Source of the DNA: Pseudomonadota bacterium
Lineage (GTDB): Bacteria > Pseudomonadota > Alphaproteobacteria > Caulobacterales > Caulobacteraceae
Direction of reading: 5' to 3'
Assembly: GCA_018241995.1 (NCBI GenBank)
Contig: JAFECT010000003.1
Span: 434,001-498,000 of the forward strand
Length of the DNA: 64,000 nucleotides
Shown here: positions 46,416 to 55,701 of the stretch, piece after piece
Position numbering within the stretch: the stretch's first letter is position 1
How the letters are laid out: each line of letters opens with the position of its first letter
Program-made: the position numbers and the translations under genes
The notes under the pieces: generated by a model
Databases searched by the model: none
Seen by the model: the letters and a program-made list of their open reading frames with translations, nothing else
Told to the model about the DNA's origin: nothing

Positions 46416-47828
46416 ATGATCACCGTCCGCGGCTTCGAGGGACAGCGCGTCGCCATCTTCGGCCTGGGCCGCAGCGGGCTTCCGGCCGCGCGCGCGCTGA
46501 AGGCCGGCGGCGCGAAGCCTGTGCTGTGGGACGAGAACGAGAAGTCGCGCGCCGTCGCTGAGGCCGAGGGTTTTGAGCTGGAAGACCTGACCAAGGCCGA
46601 CTGGTCCTCGTTCCAGGCCCTGGTGCTGGCGCCCGGCGTGCCCCTGACCCATCCCGAGCCGCACTGGGCGGTGGTCCGCGCCAAGGCGGTGGGCGTGCCG
46701 GTGATCGGCGACATGGAGCTCTACGCGCGCGCCGTCTCCGCCTTGCCTGCCGCGCAGCGTCCGAAGTCGGTCGCCATCACCGGCACCAACGGCAAGTCCA
46801 CCACCACCGCCCTGATCGGCTGGGTGCTGAAGCAGGCCGGCCGGGACGTGCGCATCGGCGGCAACATCGGGGTCGGCGTGCTGAGCCTCGACGACATGCA
46901 TCCGGGCGCGGTCTACGTGCTGGAGGTCTCGTCCTACCAGCTGGACCTGACCCGCAGCTTCAAGCCCGACGTGGCGGTGCTGCTGAACGTCAGCCCCGAC
47001 CACCTGGACCGGCACGGCTCGATGGAAGGCTATGTCGCGGCCAAGCGGCATATCTTCGGCGTGCAGGACAAGGGCGACACCGCCGTGATCGGTGTCGACG
47101 ACGCCTGGTGCCAGAAGATCTGCACCGACCTGACGGCGGCCAAGCGGCAGGCGGTGACGCCTATCTCGTCCGCCCGCGCGGTGAGCCGCGGCGTCTACGC
47201 CTTGCAGGGCGTGCTCTATGACGCGACCGGGGATCGGACCCTGGAAGTCGCGGACCTGACCCAGGCGCGCTCGCTGCCGGGGCGCCACAACGCCCAGAAT
47301 GCGGCGGCCGCCTATGCGGCGGTGCGCGCGCTGGGCCTGACCGTGGACGAAGCGGCCGAAGGCCTGCTGAGCTTCCCGGGTCTCGCTCACCGCATGGAAG
47401 AGGTCGCCCGCATCGGCCGGGTGCGCTTCATCAACGACTCCAAGGCCACCAACGCCGACGCCGCGCGCCAGGCGCTGTCGAGCTACCCCAAGGTACGCTG
47501 GATCGCCGGTGGCCGCGCGAAGGAAGGCGGCATCGAGAGCCTGTCCGACCTCTTCCCGCGCGTGGAGAAGGCCTATCTGATCGGCGAGGCGGCGCAATGC
47601 TTCGCCGACACCCTGGGCGACAAGGCGGCGTGGGTTCTCAGCCGCGACATCGACACCGCCGTGGGCCAGGCCTACGCCGACGCGATCATGAGCGGCGAAG
47701 AAACGGTGGTCCTGCTGTCCCCGGCCTGCGCCTCCTTCGACCAGTTCGCCGACTTCGAGCAGCGAGGCGAGGCGTTCCGGGCGGCGGTGCTGAGCCTGAC
47801 GGGAGCGAAGGCCAAGGCGAAGGTCTGA
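46416..47828 (+). CDS. murD: UDP-MurNAc-L-Ala:D-Glu ligase
   Basis: A 470-residue MurD. Conserved parts: VAIFGLGRSGLPAARAL, the ATP site ITGTNGKSTTTALIG, EVSSYQLDLTRSF, NVSPDHLDRHG, RFINDSKATNADAARQAL and VLLSPACASFDQF. Four bases separate it from the mraY stop. A 135-base gap follows before ftsW. Confidence 0.97.
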   Translation: MITVRGFEGQRVAIFGLGRSGLPAARALKAGGAKPVLWDENEKSRAVAEAEGFELEDLTKADWSSFQALVLAPGVPLTHPEPHWAVVRAKAVGVPVIGDMELYARAVSALPAAQRPKSVAITGTNGKSTTTALIGWVLKQAGRDVRIGGNIGVGVLSLDDMHPGAVYVLEVSSYQLDLTRSFKPDVAVLLNVSPDHLDRHGSMEGYVAAKRHIFGVQDKGDTAVIGVDDAWCQKICTDLTAAKRQAVTPISSARAVSRGVYALQGVLYDATGDRTLEVADLTQARSLPGRHNAQNAAAAYAAVRALGLTVDEAAEGLLSFPGLAHRMEEVARIGRVRFINDSKATNADAARQALSSYPKVRWIAGGRAKEGGIESLSDLFPRVEKAYLIGEAAQCFADTLGDKAAWVLSRDIDTAVGQAYADAIMSGEETVVLLSPACASFDQFADFEQRGEAFRAAVLSLTGAKAKAKV

Positions 47829-47963
47829 CCGTTTTCACTCCTCCCTCGCGGGCGAGGGAAGAGTAAAGTAGGGCGTTCCGAGATAGCCGGTGAGCTTCAC
47901 GCCAACCTCTGATTAACCCTGTTCGCCCAAGGTGATCGCTCACCCTCCGCGCCCAGAGTCCCC

Positions 47964-49121
47964 ATGACCGCTTACGCCCATCCGTTCGCCCGCACCGACC
48001 GGTCCGCGTTCGGGCAGTGGTGGTGGACGGTCGACAAGCTGCTCCTGGCCGGGGTCGCGGCGCTGATCCTGGTGGGCGTGATGATGTCGTTCGCCTCCAG
48101 CCCGGCCGCCGCGGCCCGCCTGGGTGTGGATGACCAGTTCCATTTCACCATCCGCCAGTCGATCTTCGCGGCTGGGGCGGCGGTGATCCTGATCGCGACC
48201 TCCATGCTGTCGCCACGCGGGGTCAGGCGCATCGCGCTGGCGGTCTATCTGCTGTCGGTCCTGGTGCTGATCGCGTTGCCGTTCGTCGGCCACTCGGCCA
48301 AAGGCGCCCAGCGCTGGCTGCAGCTCGGCGGCTTCTCCTTGCAGCCGTCGGAGTTCGTGAAGCCCGCGGTGATCGTGCTGGCCGCCTGGATGTTCTCCGA
48401 AGGGCAGAAGGGGCAGGGTGTGCCCGGCATGTCCATCGCCTTCGGGCTCTACGGCCTTGTGGTCGGGCTGTTCCTGATCCAGCCGGACATCGGCCAGACG
48501 GTGCTGCTCACCATCGCCTTCGGGGCGACCTTCTTCATGGCCGGGGTGCCGTTCAAGTGGATCCTGGGCCTGGCGGGGGTGGCCATACCGGGCCTGGTCT
48601 CGACCTATTTCCTGTTCGGTCACGTGGCCGCGCGGGTGCAGAAGTTCCTGTCCCACGACAAGGCCGACACGCACCAGATCGACCGCGCGTCTGAAGCCAT
48701 CGCCAACGGCGCCCTGTTCGGCCGCGGGCCGGGCGAGAGCGTGATGAAGAACCACGTGCCCGATCTGCACACCGACTTCATCTACTCGGTCGGCGCCGAG
48801 GAGTTCGGCCTGGTGTTCTCCGTGGCCCTGATCGGGGTGTTCGCGCTCGTCGCCATCCGCGGCCTGCACAAGGCCATGCGCCTGACCGACCCGTTCGAGC
48901 AGGTCGCCTCGGCTGGCCTGTTCGTGTTGTTCGCCATGCAGTCGGTGATCAATGTCGCGGTCAACTTGAACCTGATGCCGACCAAGGGCATGACGCTTCC
49001 GTTCATCTCCTACGGAGGCTCGTCCATGCTCGCCATGGGCCTCACCCTGGGCCTGGCCCTGGCCCTGACCCGCAAGCGCCCCGGCGCCTACGCCACGCCT
49101 GAAGGCGCGGCCTTCCGGTGA
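47964..49121 (+). CDS. ftsW: Septal peptidoglycan glycosyltransferase FtsW
   Basis: A 385-residue SEDS-family polymerase with about ten membrane helices. Typical: GAQRWLQLGGFSLQPSEFVK, LIQPDIGQTVL, GRGPGESVMKNHVPDLHTDF and GGSSMLAMGLTLGLALAL. It polymerises septal glycan with FtsI. It is preceded by a 135-base gap, the only sizeable break in the cluster, which may hold an internal promoter. The stop overlaps murG by 4 bases. Confidence 0.96.
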   Translation: MTAYAHPFARTDRSAFGQWWWTVDKLLLAGVAALILVGVMMSFASSPAAAARLGVDDQFHFTIRQSIFAAGAAVILIATSMLSPRGVRRIALAVYLLSVLVLIALPFVGHSAKGAQRWLQLGGFSLQPSEFVKPAVIVLAAWMFSEGQKGQGVPGMSIAFGLYGLVVGLFLIQPDIGQTVLLTIAFGATFFMAGVPFKWILGLAGVAIPGLVSTYFLFGHVAARVQKFLSHDKADTHQIDRASEAIANGALFGRGPGESVMKNHVPDLHTDFIYSVGAEEFGLVFSVALIGVFALVAIRGLHKAMRLTDPFEQVASAGLFVLFAMQSVINVAVNLNLMPTKGMTLPFISYGGSSMLAMGLTLGLALALTRKRPGAYATPEGAAFR

Positions 49122-50212
49122 GCGCCTCTGAGAGCGGCAAGCTCGCCGTCGTCGCGGCGGGCGGCACCGGCGGCCACATGTTCCCGGCCGAGGCCCTGGC
49201 TCGCGCCCTGACCGACCGAGGCTGGCGGGTGGTGCTGGCCACCGACGCGCGCGGCGACCAGTTCGCGCACAGCTTCCCGGCCGTCGAGCGGATCGCACTG
49301 AACGCGGCCACCTTCAAGACCACCGACCCGATCGGCGCCATCCGCGGCGGGATCAAGATCGCCCAGGGCGTGATGCAGGCCAGGAAGGCTTTCAAGCGGC
49401 TGAACCCGGCGGTGGTCGTGGGCTTCGGCGGCTATCCGTCCCTGCCGGCCCTGCTGGCGGCGATGAGCCAGCACCGCCCGACCGTGATCCACGAGCAGAA
49501 CGCGGTGCTGGGGCGCGTGAACCGGCTCCTGGCCTCTCGCGTCAGCGCCGTCGCCTGCGCCTTCCCGACCCTGGAGAAGAAGCCAGCGGGCGTGACGGCC
49601 GAGGTGGTCGGCAACCCGGTGCGGCCCGATATCCAGGCCCTGGCCCAGCACGCCTATCAGGCGCCCGACCGCAACATCCGCATGCTGGTGACCGGCGGCA
49701 GCCAGGGCGCGCGCATGCTGTCCGAGACCGTGCCCGCCGCCGTGGCGCAGCTCGCCGAGAACATCCGCGAGCGCCTGATCGTGGAGCAGCAGTCGCGACC
49801 GGAGTCGCTGGATACCGCCCGCGCCATCTACGCCGACGCCATGGTGCAGGCGCAGGTCGCCCCCTTCTTCCGCGACATGGCCAGCCGCCTCGCCGAAGCG
49901 CACCTGGTGGTCGGCCGCGCCGGCGCCTCCACCGTCAGCGAGCTGGCCGTGGCGGGCCTGCCGTCGGTGCTGATCCCGCTGAAGATCGCCATGGACGACC
50001 ATCAGACCTTCAACGCCAAGCTCCTGTCCGACGTGGGCGCGGCCGAGGTGCTGCCGGAGGATGAGGTGAGCGTCGACGCCCTGGCCAATCTGCTGCAGCG
50101 GCTGCTGTCCGACCCGGAAGGACTGGCGAGGCGGGCCGCGGCTGCTCGGGGCGTCGGCATGCCCGACGGGGCCGAGCGCCTGGCCGACCTCGTGGAGAAG
50201 GTCGCGGCCTAG
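49118..50212 (+). CDS. murG: Lipid II-forming GlcNAc transferase MurG
   Basis: A 364-residue glycosyltransferase. VVAAGGTGGHMFPAEALA (G-loop 1), VVVGFGGYPSLPALLAA, HEQNAVLGRVNRLLA, VTGGSQGARML and VVGRAGASTVSELAVAG are the conserved stretches. It adds GlcNAc to lipid I at the inner membrane face. GTG start in overlap with ftsW. It is the last dcw gene here: murC, murB, ddl, ftsQ, ftsA and ftsZ do not follow. An AGCCGCG/CGCGGCT stem lies at 50226-50245. Confidence 0.97.
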   Translation: MSASESGKLAVVAAGGTGGHMFPAEALARALTDRGWRVVLATDARGDQFAHSFPAVERIALNAATFKTTDPIGAIRGGIKIAQGVMQARKAFKRLNPAVVVGFGGYPSLPALLAAMSQHRPTVIHEQNAVLGRVNRLLASRVSAVACAFPTLEKKPAGVTAEVVGNPVRPDIQALAQHAYQAPDRNIRMLVTGGSQGARMLSETVPAAVAQLAENIRERLIVEQQSRPESLDTARAIYADAMVQAQVAPFFRDMASRLAEAHLVVGRAGASTVSELAVAGLPSVLIPLKIAMDDHQTFNAKLLSDVGAAEVLPEDEVSVDALANLLQRLLSDPEGLARRAAAARGVGMPDGAERLADLVEKVAA

Positions 50213-50271
50213 GGGCCGAGGGAACAGCCGCGCCGTCTCGCGGCTTGACCTCCCGACACAGGAGACCGCCC

Positions 50272-50604
50272 ATGACCCCGCTAGACCCCAGCGCCGACGA
50301 AGCCAGCGGCGCCGCCCACGAAGGCTCGGATCCCGCGGGCGCCGAAGCCTCCGACAAGTCGGGTGAGAGTTCGGCCGGCGAGGCGCTTCGGCCGCCTGAA
50401 GGGGGCAGCTTCGCCCAGCTCGGCCTCGATGGCGCCGGATCCGGCGAGGCGCCGGGCATCGACACCCATGGCCGCCTTGTCGGCGCGGCCGAGGGCCTGC
50501 CGCCCGAACGCGCCGAAGACCTCAACCAGATCGCCGCCGACGATGTGGGCGCCACCGCCATGGCGGAACGGGCGGCCGGAAAGGCCAAGCCCGGAGACGC
50601 CTGA
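50272..50604 (+). CDS. Acidic, low-complexity protein
   Basis: A 110-residue acidic protein from ATG 50272 with AGGAGA upstream. Rich in Ala, Gly, Ser, Asp and Glu (DPSADEASGAAHEGSDPAGA) and predicted disordered, with a more ordered end (LNQIAADDVGATAMAERAAG). No membrane segment and no family recognised. It resembles, in composition, the product of the 52245 gene. Confidence 0.55.
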   Translation: MTPLDPSADEASGAAHEGSDPAGAEASDKSGESSAGEALRPPEGGSFAQLGLDGAGSGEAPGIDTHGRLVGAAEGLPPERAEDLNQIAADDVGATAMAERAAGKAKPGDA

Positions 50605-50649
50605 CCGGAGCGGATCGGAACCCATCGAGCGCCGGGGGATTTCGCCCCC

Positions 50650-52167
50650 ATGACCAGTTCATATGTTTCCGGCGCCTCGCGCCTTGCGCTGATCCTTGCC
50701 GCCGCGACGGCGGCGGGGTCGCTCGCCGCCTGCGACCGCAACGGGCCCCAGACGCCGGACCGCGTCTCCGCCCCACAGGCCGCCATGGCCCTGACCACGG
50801 GCCCGGCGCTGCCGCTGACCCGCGCCCCCTCGGCGCAAGCCCTGCCTGACGTGCGGCCGATCTCGGTGGTCGAACCGCCGCCGGGCGCCGATGACGGCTA
50901 CTACTACCGCTACCTCGACGACGCCGACTACATGACCACCTCGTTCTTCGACGGGCCGCCGGACTACACCTTCGACTACGGCGGCGTGTATCCGTGGGCC
51001 TGGCGTGCGGACGACAACGCCCTGGCTCTGGCCGAGCCGGTCTCGGACGGTTACCGCTACTATTACTACCATCCCGGCGACGACTATCCGTTCCTGGTCC
51101 AGGATCCGGACTACGCCTACGGCTATAACGACGGCGCCCTGATCACCGTGTTCGACAGCTTCGGCCGCGTGGTGCCGCGCTTCGAATATGTGCAGCGCGC
51201 GCCCATCGCCGCCCGCTATCTCGACCGCGGACGGGGCCTGTTCCAGGCCGCGCGCGCGCCGAACCGTCGCGCCGTCACCCAGGCGGCGTGGCTGGAGCGG
51301 CGCGCTCAGGTGGCCGCCATCACCGAGCGGTGGGCGCGGGATCGCGAGCGCAACGAAGGCTGGCGCAATTTCCGCGCCCAGCACGCGCCGCAGCAACAGG
51401 CCATGTGGGCGCCGGAGCGCTATCGCCGCGAGGCCGCCGCCGCGCGCTTCTTCCAGCGCGTGAACGACCCCGCCGCTTCGCAGCGGCACTGGCAGCAGGC
51501 GCTGCAGGCCCGCGCCGAGGATCGCCAGCCGCGGACCCTGCCGCAACGGGCCGGCTTCCGCGCCTTCAACGCCGGCGACCGCCAGGCGGCGGCTCCGCCC
51601 GCGCAGGTCGTGCAGCCCCAGCCGCAGACGAACCCGCGCCAGGCCGAGATAGAGGCCCGACGAGAGGCTCGTGTGCAACAGCAGGCGCAGGTTCAGGCAG
51701 CCAACCCGGCCGTCCAGCAGGGCCAGGCACGCCAGGCCGCGGAGGCCCAGCGGATGCAGGCGCGCCAGGCGCAGGTCCAGGCCCGTCAGGCCGAAATCCA
51801 GGCGCGCGCGCAGCAGCAAGGCGCCCAGCAGGCCGCTCGCGCCGCCCAGATGCAGGCCCGTCAGGCCGAACACGCGCAGGCGGCCGCCGCGCGCAATAAC
51901 GACCACGCCGCGGCGGAGGCCTCGCGCATGCAGGCGCGACAGGCCCAGGTACAGGCCCATGCTCAGCAGCAGGCGGCTCACGCGGCCCAGGCCCAGGCGC
52001 GGCAGCAGGCTGTCCAGGCCCGGCAGGCCGCGCGCCAGGCGGCAGTGATACAGCCTCGCCCGCAATCGGCCCAGCGGCAGGGGCCTGCGCCCCAGGCGCG
52101 TCAGGGCGGCGGCCAGCCGCACGGCCCCCAGCCTGACGGCGGCAAGGAGAAGGACAAGCATCACTGA
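50650..52167 (+). CDS. Lipoprotein with Tyr-rich domain and Gln/Ala/Arg-rich coiled-coil tail
   Basis: A 505-residue protein. The signal peptide ends in the lipobox SLAAC (Cys27), so it is a predicted lipoprotein. The following domain is rich in Tyr and Asp (DGYYYRYLDD, YRYYYYHPGDDYPF). From about 330 on, the sequence is a Gln/Ala/Arg repeat with recurring MQARQAQVQARQ-like units, predicted helical coiled coil, ending in a Lys/His tail (GGKEKDKHH). No known domain. It is likely structural, in the cell envelope. Confidence 0.7.
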   Translation: MTSSYVSGASRLALILAAATAAGSLAACDRNGPQTPDRVSAPQAAMALTTGPALPLTRAPSAQALPDVRPISVVEPPPGADDGYYYRYLDDADYMTTSFFDGPPDYTFDYGGVYPWAWRADDNALALAEPVSDGYRYYYYHPGDDYPFLVQDPDYAYGYNDGALITVFDSFGRVVPRFEYVQRAPIAARYLDRGRGLFQAARAPNRRAVTQAAWLERRAQVAAITERWARDRERNEGWRNFRAQHAPQQQAMWAPERYRREAAAARFFQRVNDPAASQRHWQQALQARAEDRQPRTLPQRAGFRAFNAGDRQAAAPPAQVVQPQPQTNPRQAEIEARREARVQQQAQVQAANPAVQQGQARQAAEAQRMQARQAQVQARQAEIQARAQQQGAQQAARAAQMQARQAEHAQAAAARNNDHAAAEASRMQARQAQVQAHAQQQAAHAAQAQARQQAVQARQAARQAAVIQPRPQSAQRQGPAPQARQGGGQPHGPQPDGGKEKDKHH

Positions 52168-52244
52168 GGCGTGAGGCGGCTTCGGAACCCGGTCATTCCA
52201 ACGCGGGTTGTCGGAGCAGAGCAGCCTGGCGGCGAGGAAGATCC

Positions 52245-52505
52245 ATGCCCGATCCCACGGACGACGACGACCAGATTGGCGAACAGGGCCAGGCGGGCGG
52301 CGAGGGTCACGGCCTCTATGCGCCCGACGCGGTCGAAGCCACGCGCATGCGCGAGAAGGGCCTGGGCGTCGGCGAGGAGGACTTGCAGCTGCAGCGTGAC
52401 CCCGGCGGGGCCACGACCACGGACGAGTTCCGCAAGAGCACGGGGACCTCGGCCGAGGATGAAGAGCCGCCCGTGGCTGAGCGGCCGTCTGATCGCCGGC
52501 ACTAG
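52245..52505 (+). CDS. Small acidic protein of unknown function
   Basis: An 86-residue protein with an Asp-rich N-terminus (PDPTDDDDQIGEQGQAGGEG) and a more ordered centre, YAPDAVEATRMREKGLGVGE, then TTDEFRKSTGTSAEDEEP. No signal peptide or membrane segment. No known family. GAGGAAG lies upstream of the ATG. Codon use matches the neighbourhood, so it is probably real. Confidence 0.55.
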   Translation: MPDPTDDDDQIGEQGQAGGEGHGLYAPDAVEATRMREKGLGVGEEDLQLQRDPGGATTTDEFRKSTGTSAEDEEPPVAERPSDRRH

Positions 52506-52535
52506 GCGGCTTCGCGGGCTTGGAGGGCGCAGCGA

Positions 52536-52739
52536 ATGATGAAGAGCTATTTCTGCTATTTCCGCGCCGGCGGCAGGCCGGTGCAGGGCTTCGAGGTGGT
52601 GCAGGGCGTCGACGACAGGGCCGCGCGCAAGCTGGCGGCAGTGCTGCTGAAGCGCCATCCCATGCGTGAGCGGGTCGAGGTGTGGGAAAGCGCCAAGCGC
52701 ATCTGCACCGTGACGCAGCGCGAACTCAGGGCGTTCTGA
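52536..52739 (+). CDS. Small protein, function unknown
   Basis: A 67-residue protein, MMKSYFCYFRAGGRPVQGFE then VVQGVDDRAARKLAAVLLKR and VEVWESAKRICTVTQREL. A small alpha/beta shape with two cysteines. No family recognised. It is convergent with purQ, 15 bp away. Confidence 0.6.
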   Translation: MMKSYFCYFRAGGRPVQGFEVVQGVDDRAARKLAAVLLKRHPMRERVEVWESAKRICTVTQRELRAF

Positions 52740-52754
52740 GGCCCATTCAGCCGA

Positions 52755-53417
52755 TCAGGCGCTGGCCATCACGCTTCTGAACAGGTCCGCGCCGTCGGCC
52801 GAGCCCAGCTCCGGCTCGAAGGCCCTGTCGGGGTGGGGCATCATGCCCAGCACATTGCCGCGCGCCGAGACAATGCCGGCGATGTCGCGCGCCGACCCGT
52901 TCGGATTGTCGACATAGCGGAACACCACCTGACCTTCGCCCTCGATGCGGTCCAGCGTTTCCGCGTCGGCGAAATAGTTGCCGTCGCCGTTGCCCTGGGT
53001 CATGCGCACGCGGCGCTTGGAACCATAGGCGGCGGTAAAACGGGTCTGGGCGTTGGTGACGTCGAGCTCGACCGGCTTGCAGACGTACTTGAGGCCCGCG
53101 TTGCGCAGCAGGGCGCCGGGCAGCATCCCGGCCTCGCACAGCATCTGGAAGCCGTTGCAGATGCCCAGGACCGCGACGCCGCGATCGGCCGCGTCCTTCA
53201 CCGCAGGCATGATCGGCGAGAGCGCCGCGATAGCGCCGCAGCGCAGATAGTCGCCGTAGGAAAAGCCGCCGGGCAGGACAATCAGGTCCACGCCCGCAGG
53301 CAGGGTGGTCTCCTGATGCCAGACCATCTCGACAGGGGCGCCGGTGGAGCGCTCCACGGCGACCTTGCAGTCACGGTCGCAGTTGGATCCGGGGAAGACG
53401 ACGACGGCGGCTTTCAT
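52755..53417 (-). CDS. purQ: FGAM synthase glutaminase subunit
   Basis: A 220-residue class I glutamine amidotransferase that supplies ammonia to PurL in step four of purine synthesis. The nucleophile Cys is in [10 protein letters not shown], the His and Glu are in [13 protein letters not shown], and [10 protein letters not shown] is the N-terminal strand. Together with purS it forms the split three-part FGAM synthase typical of alphaproteobacteria and Gram-positives; purL is not in the window. Confidence 0.96.
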   Translation of the reverse strand: MKAAVVVFPGSNCDRDCKVAVERSTGAPVEMVWHQETTLPAGVDLIVLPGGFSYGDYLRCGAIAALSPIMPAVKDAADRGVAVLGICNGFQMLCEAGMLPGALLRNAGLKYVCKPVELDVTNAQTRFTAAYGSKRRVRMTQGNGDGNYFADAETLDRIEGEGQVVFRYVDNPNGSARDIAGIVSARGNVLGMMPHPDRAFEPELGSADGADLFRSVMASA

Positions 53418-53480
53418 GGGCGGCCATATGGTCCGGTTCGATGCGGAAGTCGAGACCGGCAGGGGGTCACAGACGCGTGC

Positions 53481-53891
53481 TCAGGCGTGCGGCGGCTTCG
53501 GCGGACGATGCGCCTCCAGCTGCGCCCTGATCTCGTCCACGCGCGCCCGCACGGTCTCGAACCAGTCGCGGAAGGCGTCGGCGTCGCCGTAGACGCAGCC
53601 CTCGGTGTGGACGTTGATGCCGTCGGTCTCCAGACCCAGGTTCTGGCGGATGATCCCCGGATGCGCCGGGTGCCCGGGCCGGGTCAGGAAATAGACCGCG
53701 GCGTTGTCCGGATCGTCAATGCGCTCCACATTCGGCGCCGCTGGGCCGGCAGGGCCATGACCGGCGGCGCGGATATCGGCCCCAAGCTTGGCGAAGCCCT
53801 TGTCGCACGCCATGGGCACAGGCTCGGCCAGGGCCTGGCCGGCGCAGAACAGCACGCCGAGCGTGCAGGCAACCGCCGTCGGAAGTCTCAT
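53481..53891 (-). CDS. Exported protein of unknown function inside the pur run
   Basis: A 136-residue protein with a signal peptide (LPTAVACTLGVLFCAGQALA). The mature part contains VPMACDKGFAKLGADIRAAG, VYFLTRPGHPAHPGIIRQNL and a GCVYGDADAFRDWFETV helix. Two mature cysteines. No family recognised. It lies between purQ and the lipoprotein gene, all on the minus strand, but is not a purine enzyme. Confidence 0.7.
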   Translation of the reverse strand: MRLPTAVACTLGVLFCAGQALAEPVPMACDKGFAKLGADIRAAGHGPAGPAAPNVERIDDPDNAAVYFLTRPGHPAHPGIIRQNLGLETDGINVHTEGCVYGDADAFRDWFETVRARVDEIRAQLEAHRPPKPPHA

Positions 53892-53956
53892 GGCAAGGGC
53901 CCCTTTCGCTCGCACCGGCGGCAAGGTCGTCGTGGAAAAGGGAGAAACTGTGGCGC

Positions 53957-54364
53957 TCAATTGCGCAGGTTCCAGCGAGTATCGCCCTGGGCCGGGCATT
54001 CGTAGCGCAGCTCGAACCGCGCGCCGCCGTGATGCGCGTCGAAGCGCATCTCCCGCTCCTTGGATTCGACCTCGCCGCGCAGGCAGATCGACACCGTCCT
54101 GTCGCCGACGCGACCGGCCGAAAGAAGGGACGACCCGCGCGGCCCCGCGATCGAAGCCACCAGGGTCTTGTCGTCCTGATTGCCGCCGTCGGGCACGAGG
54201 TGCAGGTCTTCGTGGCGCGGCCCAAAGGCCTGGGTGCGGTCGTAGGCCTGGAGCGTATAGCCCGCGCGCGGCTCGTCCCTGGTGGTGAAGCGGCGCTGTG
54301 TGCGGTCCGAGCAACCTGCAGCGAGCGTGAGCAAGGCCAGCGCCAGCAGCGCCGCCCGCCGCAT
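53957..54364 (-). CDS. Small lipoprotein inside the pur run
   Basis: A 135-residue lipoprotein. The signal is MRRAALLALALLTLAAGC with lipobox LAAGC (Cys18). The mature part has RRFTTRDEPRAGYTLQAY, ASIAGPRGSSLLSAGRVGD and a beta-rich C-terminus (RFELRYECPAQGDTRWNL). No known domain. The start is 3 bp after the purS stop. Confidence 0.72.
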   Translation of the reverse strand: MRRAALLALALLTLAAGCSDRTQRRFTTRDEPRAGYTLQAYDRTQAFGPRHEDLHLVPDGGNQDDKTLVASIAGPRGSSLLSAGRVGDRTVSICLRGEVESKEREMRFDAHHGGARFELRYECPAQGDTRWNLRN

Positions 54365-54367
54365 GGC

Positions 54368-54613
54368 TCAGGCCACCTCGACCCGGTAGCCTTCGATCAC
54401 GGTGTTGGCGAGCAGCTTCTCGCACATGGCCTTGACCTCCGCCTCGGCGGCGGCGCGGTCAGCGGACTTCAGGTCGAACTCGATGGTCTTGCCGACCCGG
54501 ACGTTGGCGACGTCGCCCCAGCCCAGGCCGTGCAGGGCGCCTTCGACGGCCTTGCCCTGCACGTCGAGCACGCCGGGCTTCAGATAGACATGGACCTTGG
54601 CCTTCAGGCTCAC
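54368..54613 (-). CDS. purS: FGAM synthase PurS subunit
   Basis: An 81-residue PurS that bridges PurQ and PurL. Reads [20 protein letters not shown], then [20 protein letters not shown], then [16 protein letters not shown], all conserved. The start overlaps the purC stop by 4 bases. Confidence 0.95.
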   Translation of the reverse strand: MSLKAKVHVYLKPGVLDVQGKAVEGALHGLGWGDVANVRVGKTIEFDLKSADRAAAEAEVKAMCEKLLANTVIEGYRVEVA

Positions 54614-55365
54614 GAAACGCCCCCTTCGATCACGCGGGGCATGTCCTTCATGATCCCCAGACGCTTAGCCACCTCGGTGTAGCTCTCGATGACGTTGCCG
54701 AGGTCGCGGCGGAAGCGGTCCTTGTCGAGCTTCTCGTTGGTGGCGCTGTCCCACAGCCGGCAGCTGTCCGGGCTGATCTCGTCGGCCAGGATCACGCGGG
54801 AGAAGTCGCCCTCGAAGATGCGGCCGTATTCGATCTTGAAGTCGACCAGGGTGATGCCGACCGCGCCGAACAGGCCGGAGAGGAAGTCGTTCACCCGCAG
54901 CGTCATGGCCAGCATGTCGTCGATCTCCTGGGTCGAGGCCCAGTTGAACGCGGTGATGTGCTCCTCGGTGACCATCGGGTCGTTGAGCTTGTCGTCCTTG
55001 TAGTAGAACTCGATGATCGAGCGGGGCAGGGCCTGGCCCTCGGGCAGGCCGAGCCGCGTCGCCAGCGAGCCCGCCGCGATGTTCCTGCAGACCACCTCCA
55101 GCGGGATGATCTCCACTTCCTTGATCAGCTGCTCGCGCAGGCTCAGCCGCTTGATGAAGTGGTTCTGCACGCCGATGGCGCCCAGCCGGGTCATCACATA
55201 CTCGCTGATGCGGTTGTTGATGACGCCCTTGCCCTCCAGAACCGCCTTCTTCTGCGCGTTGAACGCAGTGGCGTCGTCCTTGAAGTACTGGATCAGGGTG
55301 CCGGGCTCGGGACCCTCGTAGAGGATCTTGGCCTTGCCTTCGTAGATTTTCTTGCGGCGGGTCAT
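54610..55365 (-). CDS. purC: SAICAR synthetase
   Basis: A 251-residue phosphoribosylaminoimidazole-succinocarboxamide synthase of purine synthesis. Typical parts: [43 protein letters not shown]-like [17 protein letters not shown], and [10 protein letters not shown]. First gene of the leftward run purC-purS-lipoprotein-exported protein-purQ. Confidence 0.96.
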   Translation of the reverse strand: MTRRKKIYEGKAKILYEGPEPGTLIQYFKDDATAFNAQKKAVLEGKGVINNRISEYVMTRLGAIGVQNHFIKRLSLREQLIKEVEIIPLEVVCRNIAAGSLATRLGLPEGQALPRSIIEFYYKDDKLNDPMVTEEHITAFNWASTQEIDDMLAMTLRVNDFLSGLFGAVGITLVDFKIEYGRIFEGDFSRVILADEISPDSCRLWDSATNEKLDKDRFRRDLGNVIESYTEVAKRLGIMKDMPRVIEGGVS

Positions 55366-55701
55366 CGGTCTCGAACTCCCCGGGAGAAGGGAGCGCCGCC
55401 GGAAAGAAAAAACGCGCGGCCGTCATTGGCGCGCGTCGTCCGGAATCGGCGTCTGGCGGATAATATAGACTGCGCAGCCTCTAATGGAACCGGGCTTCGC
55501 GCGCAAACGGAGCCGGTGAGAATGGGTCTGCGCCCACAGGCCGTCCCCCGCCGCCGGTAACCCCTTCAGCCCGCCAAGGCGCCCTTTCGCCGACCGGAGA
55601 CAGTTCGGCCCGCGCTTTGTCGCGCTTCTTCGAAAATCGGGTGCGCCGCCGGCCGCAAATCGCAAAGCTGGCCGCCATCTTGTTTCATCCAGGACACCGT
55701 C
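55366..55701. other. Divergent intergenic region between purC and the MarR/LytTR operon
   Basis: About 336 bases with no convincing gene. It must hold the purC promoter leftward and the promoter of the 55702 operon rightward. GC-rich, with an AT patch at 55460-55480 (GATAATATAGAC) that could be a -10 region. No riboswitch or known operator recognised. Confidence 0.5.
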
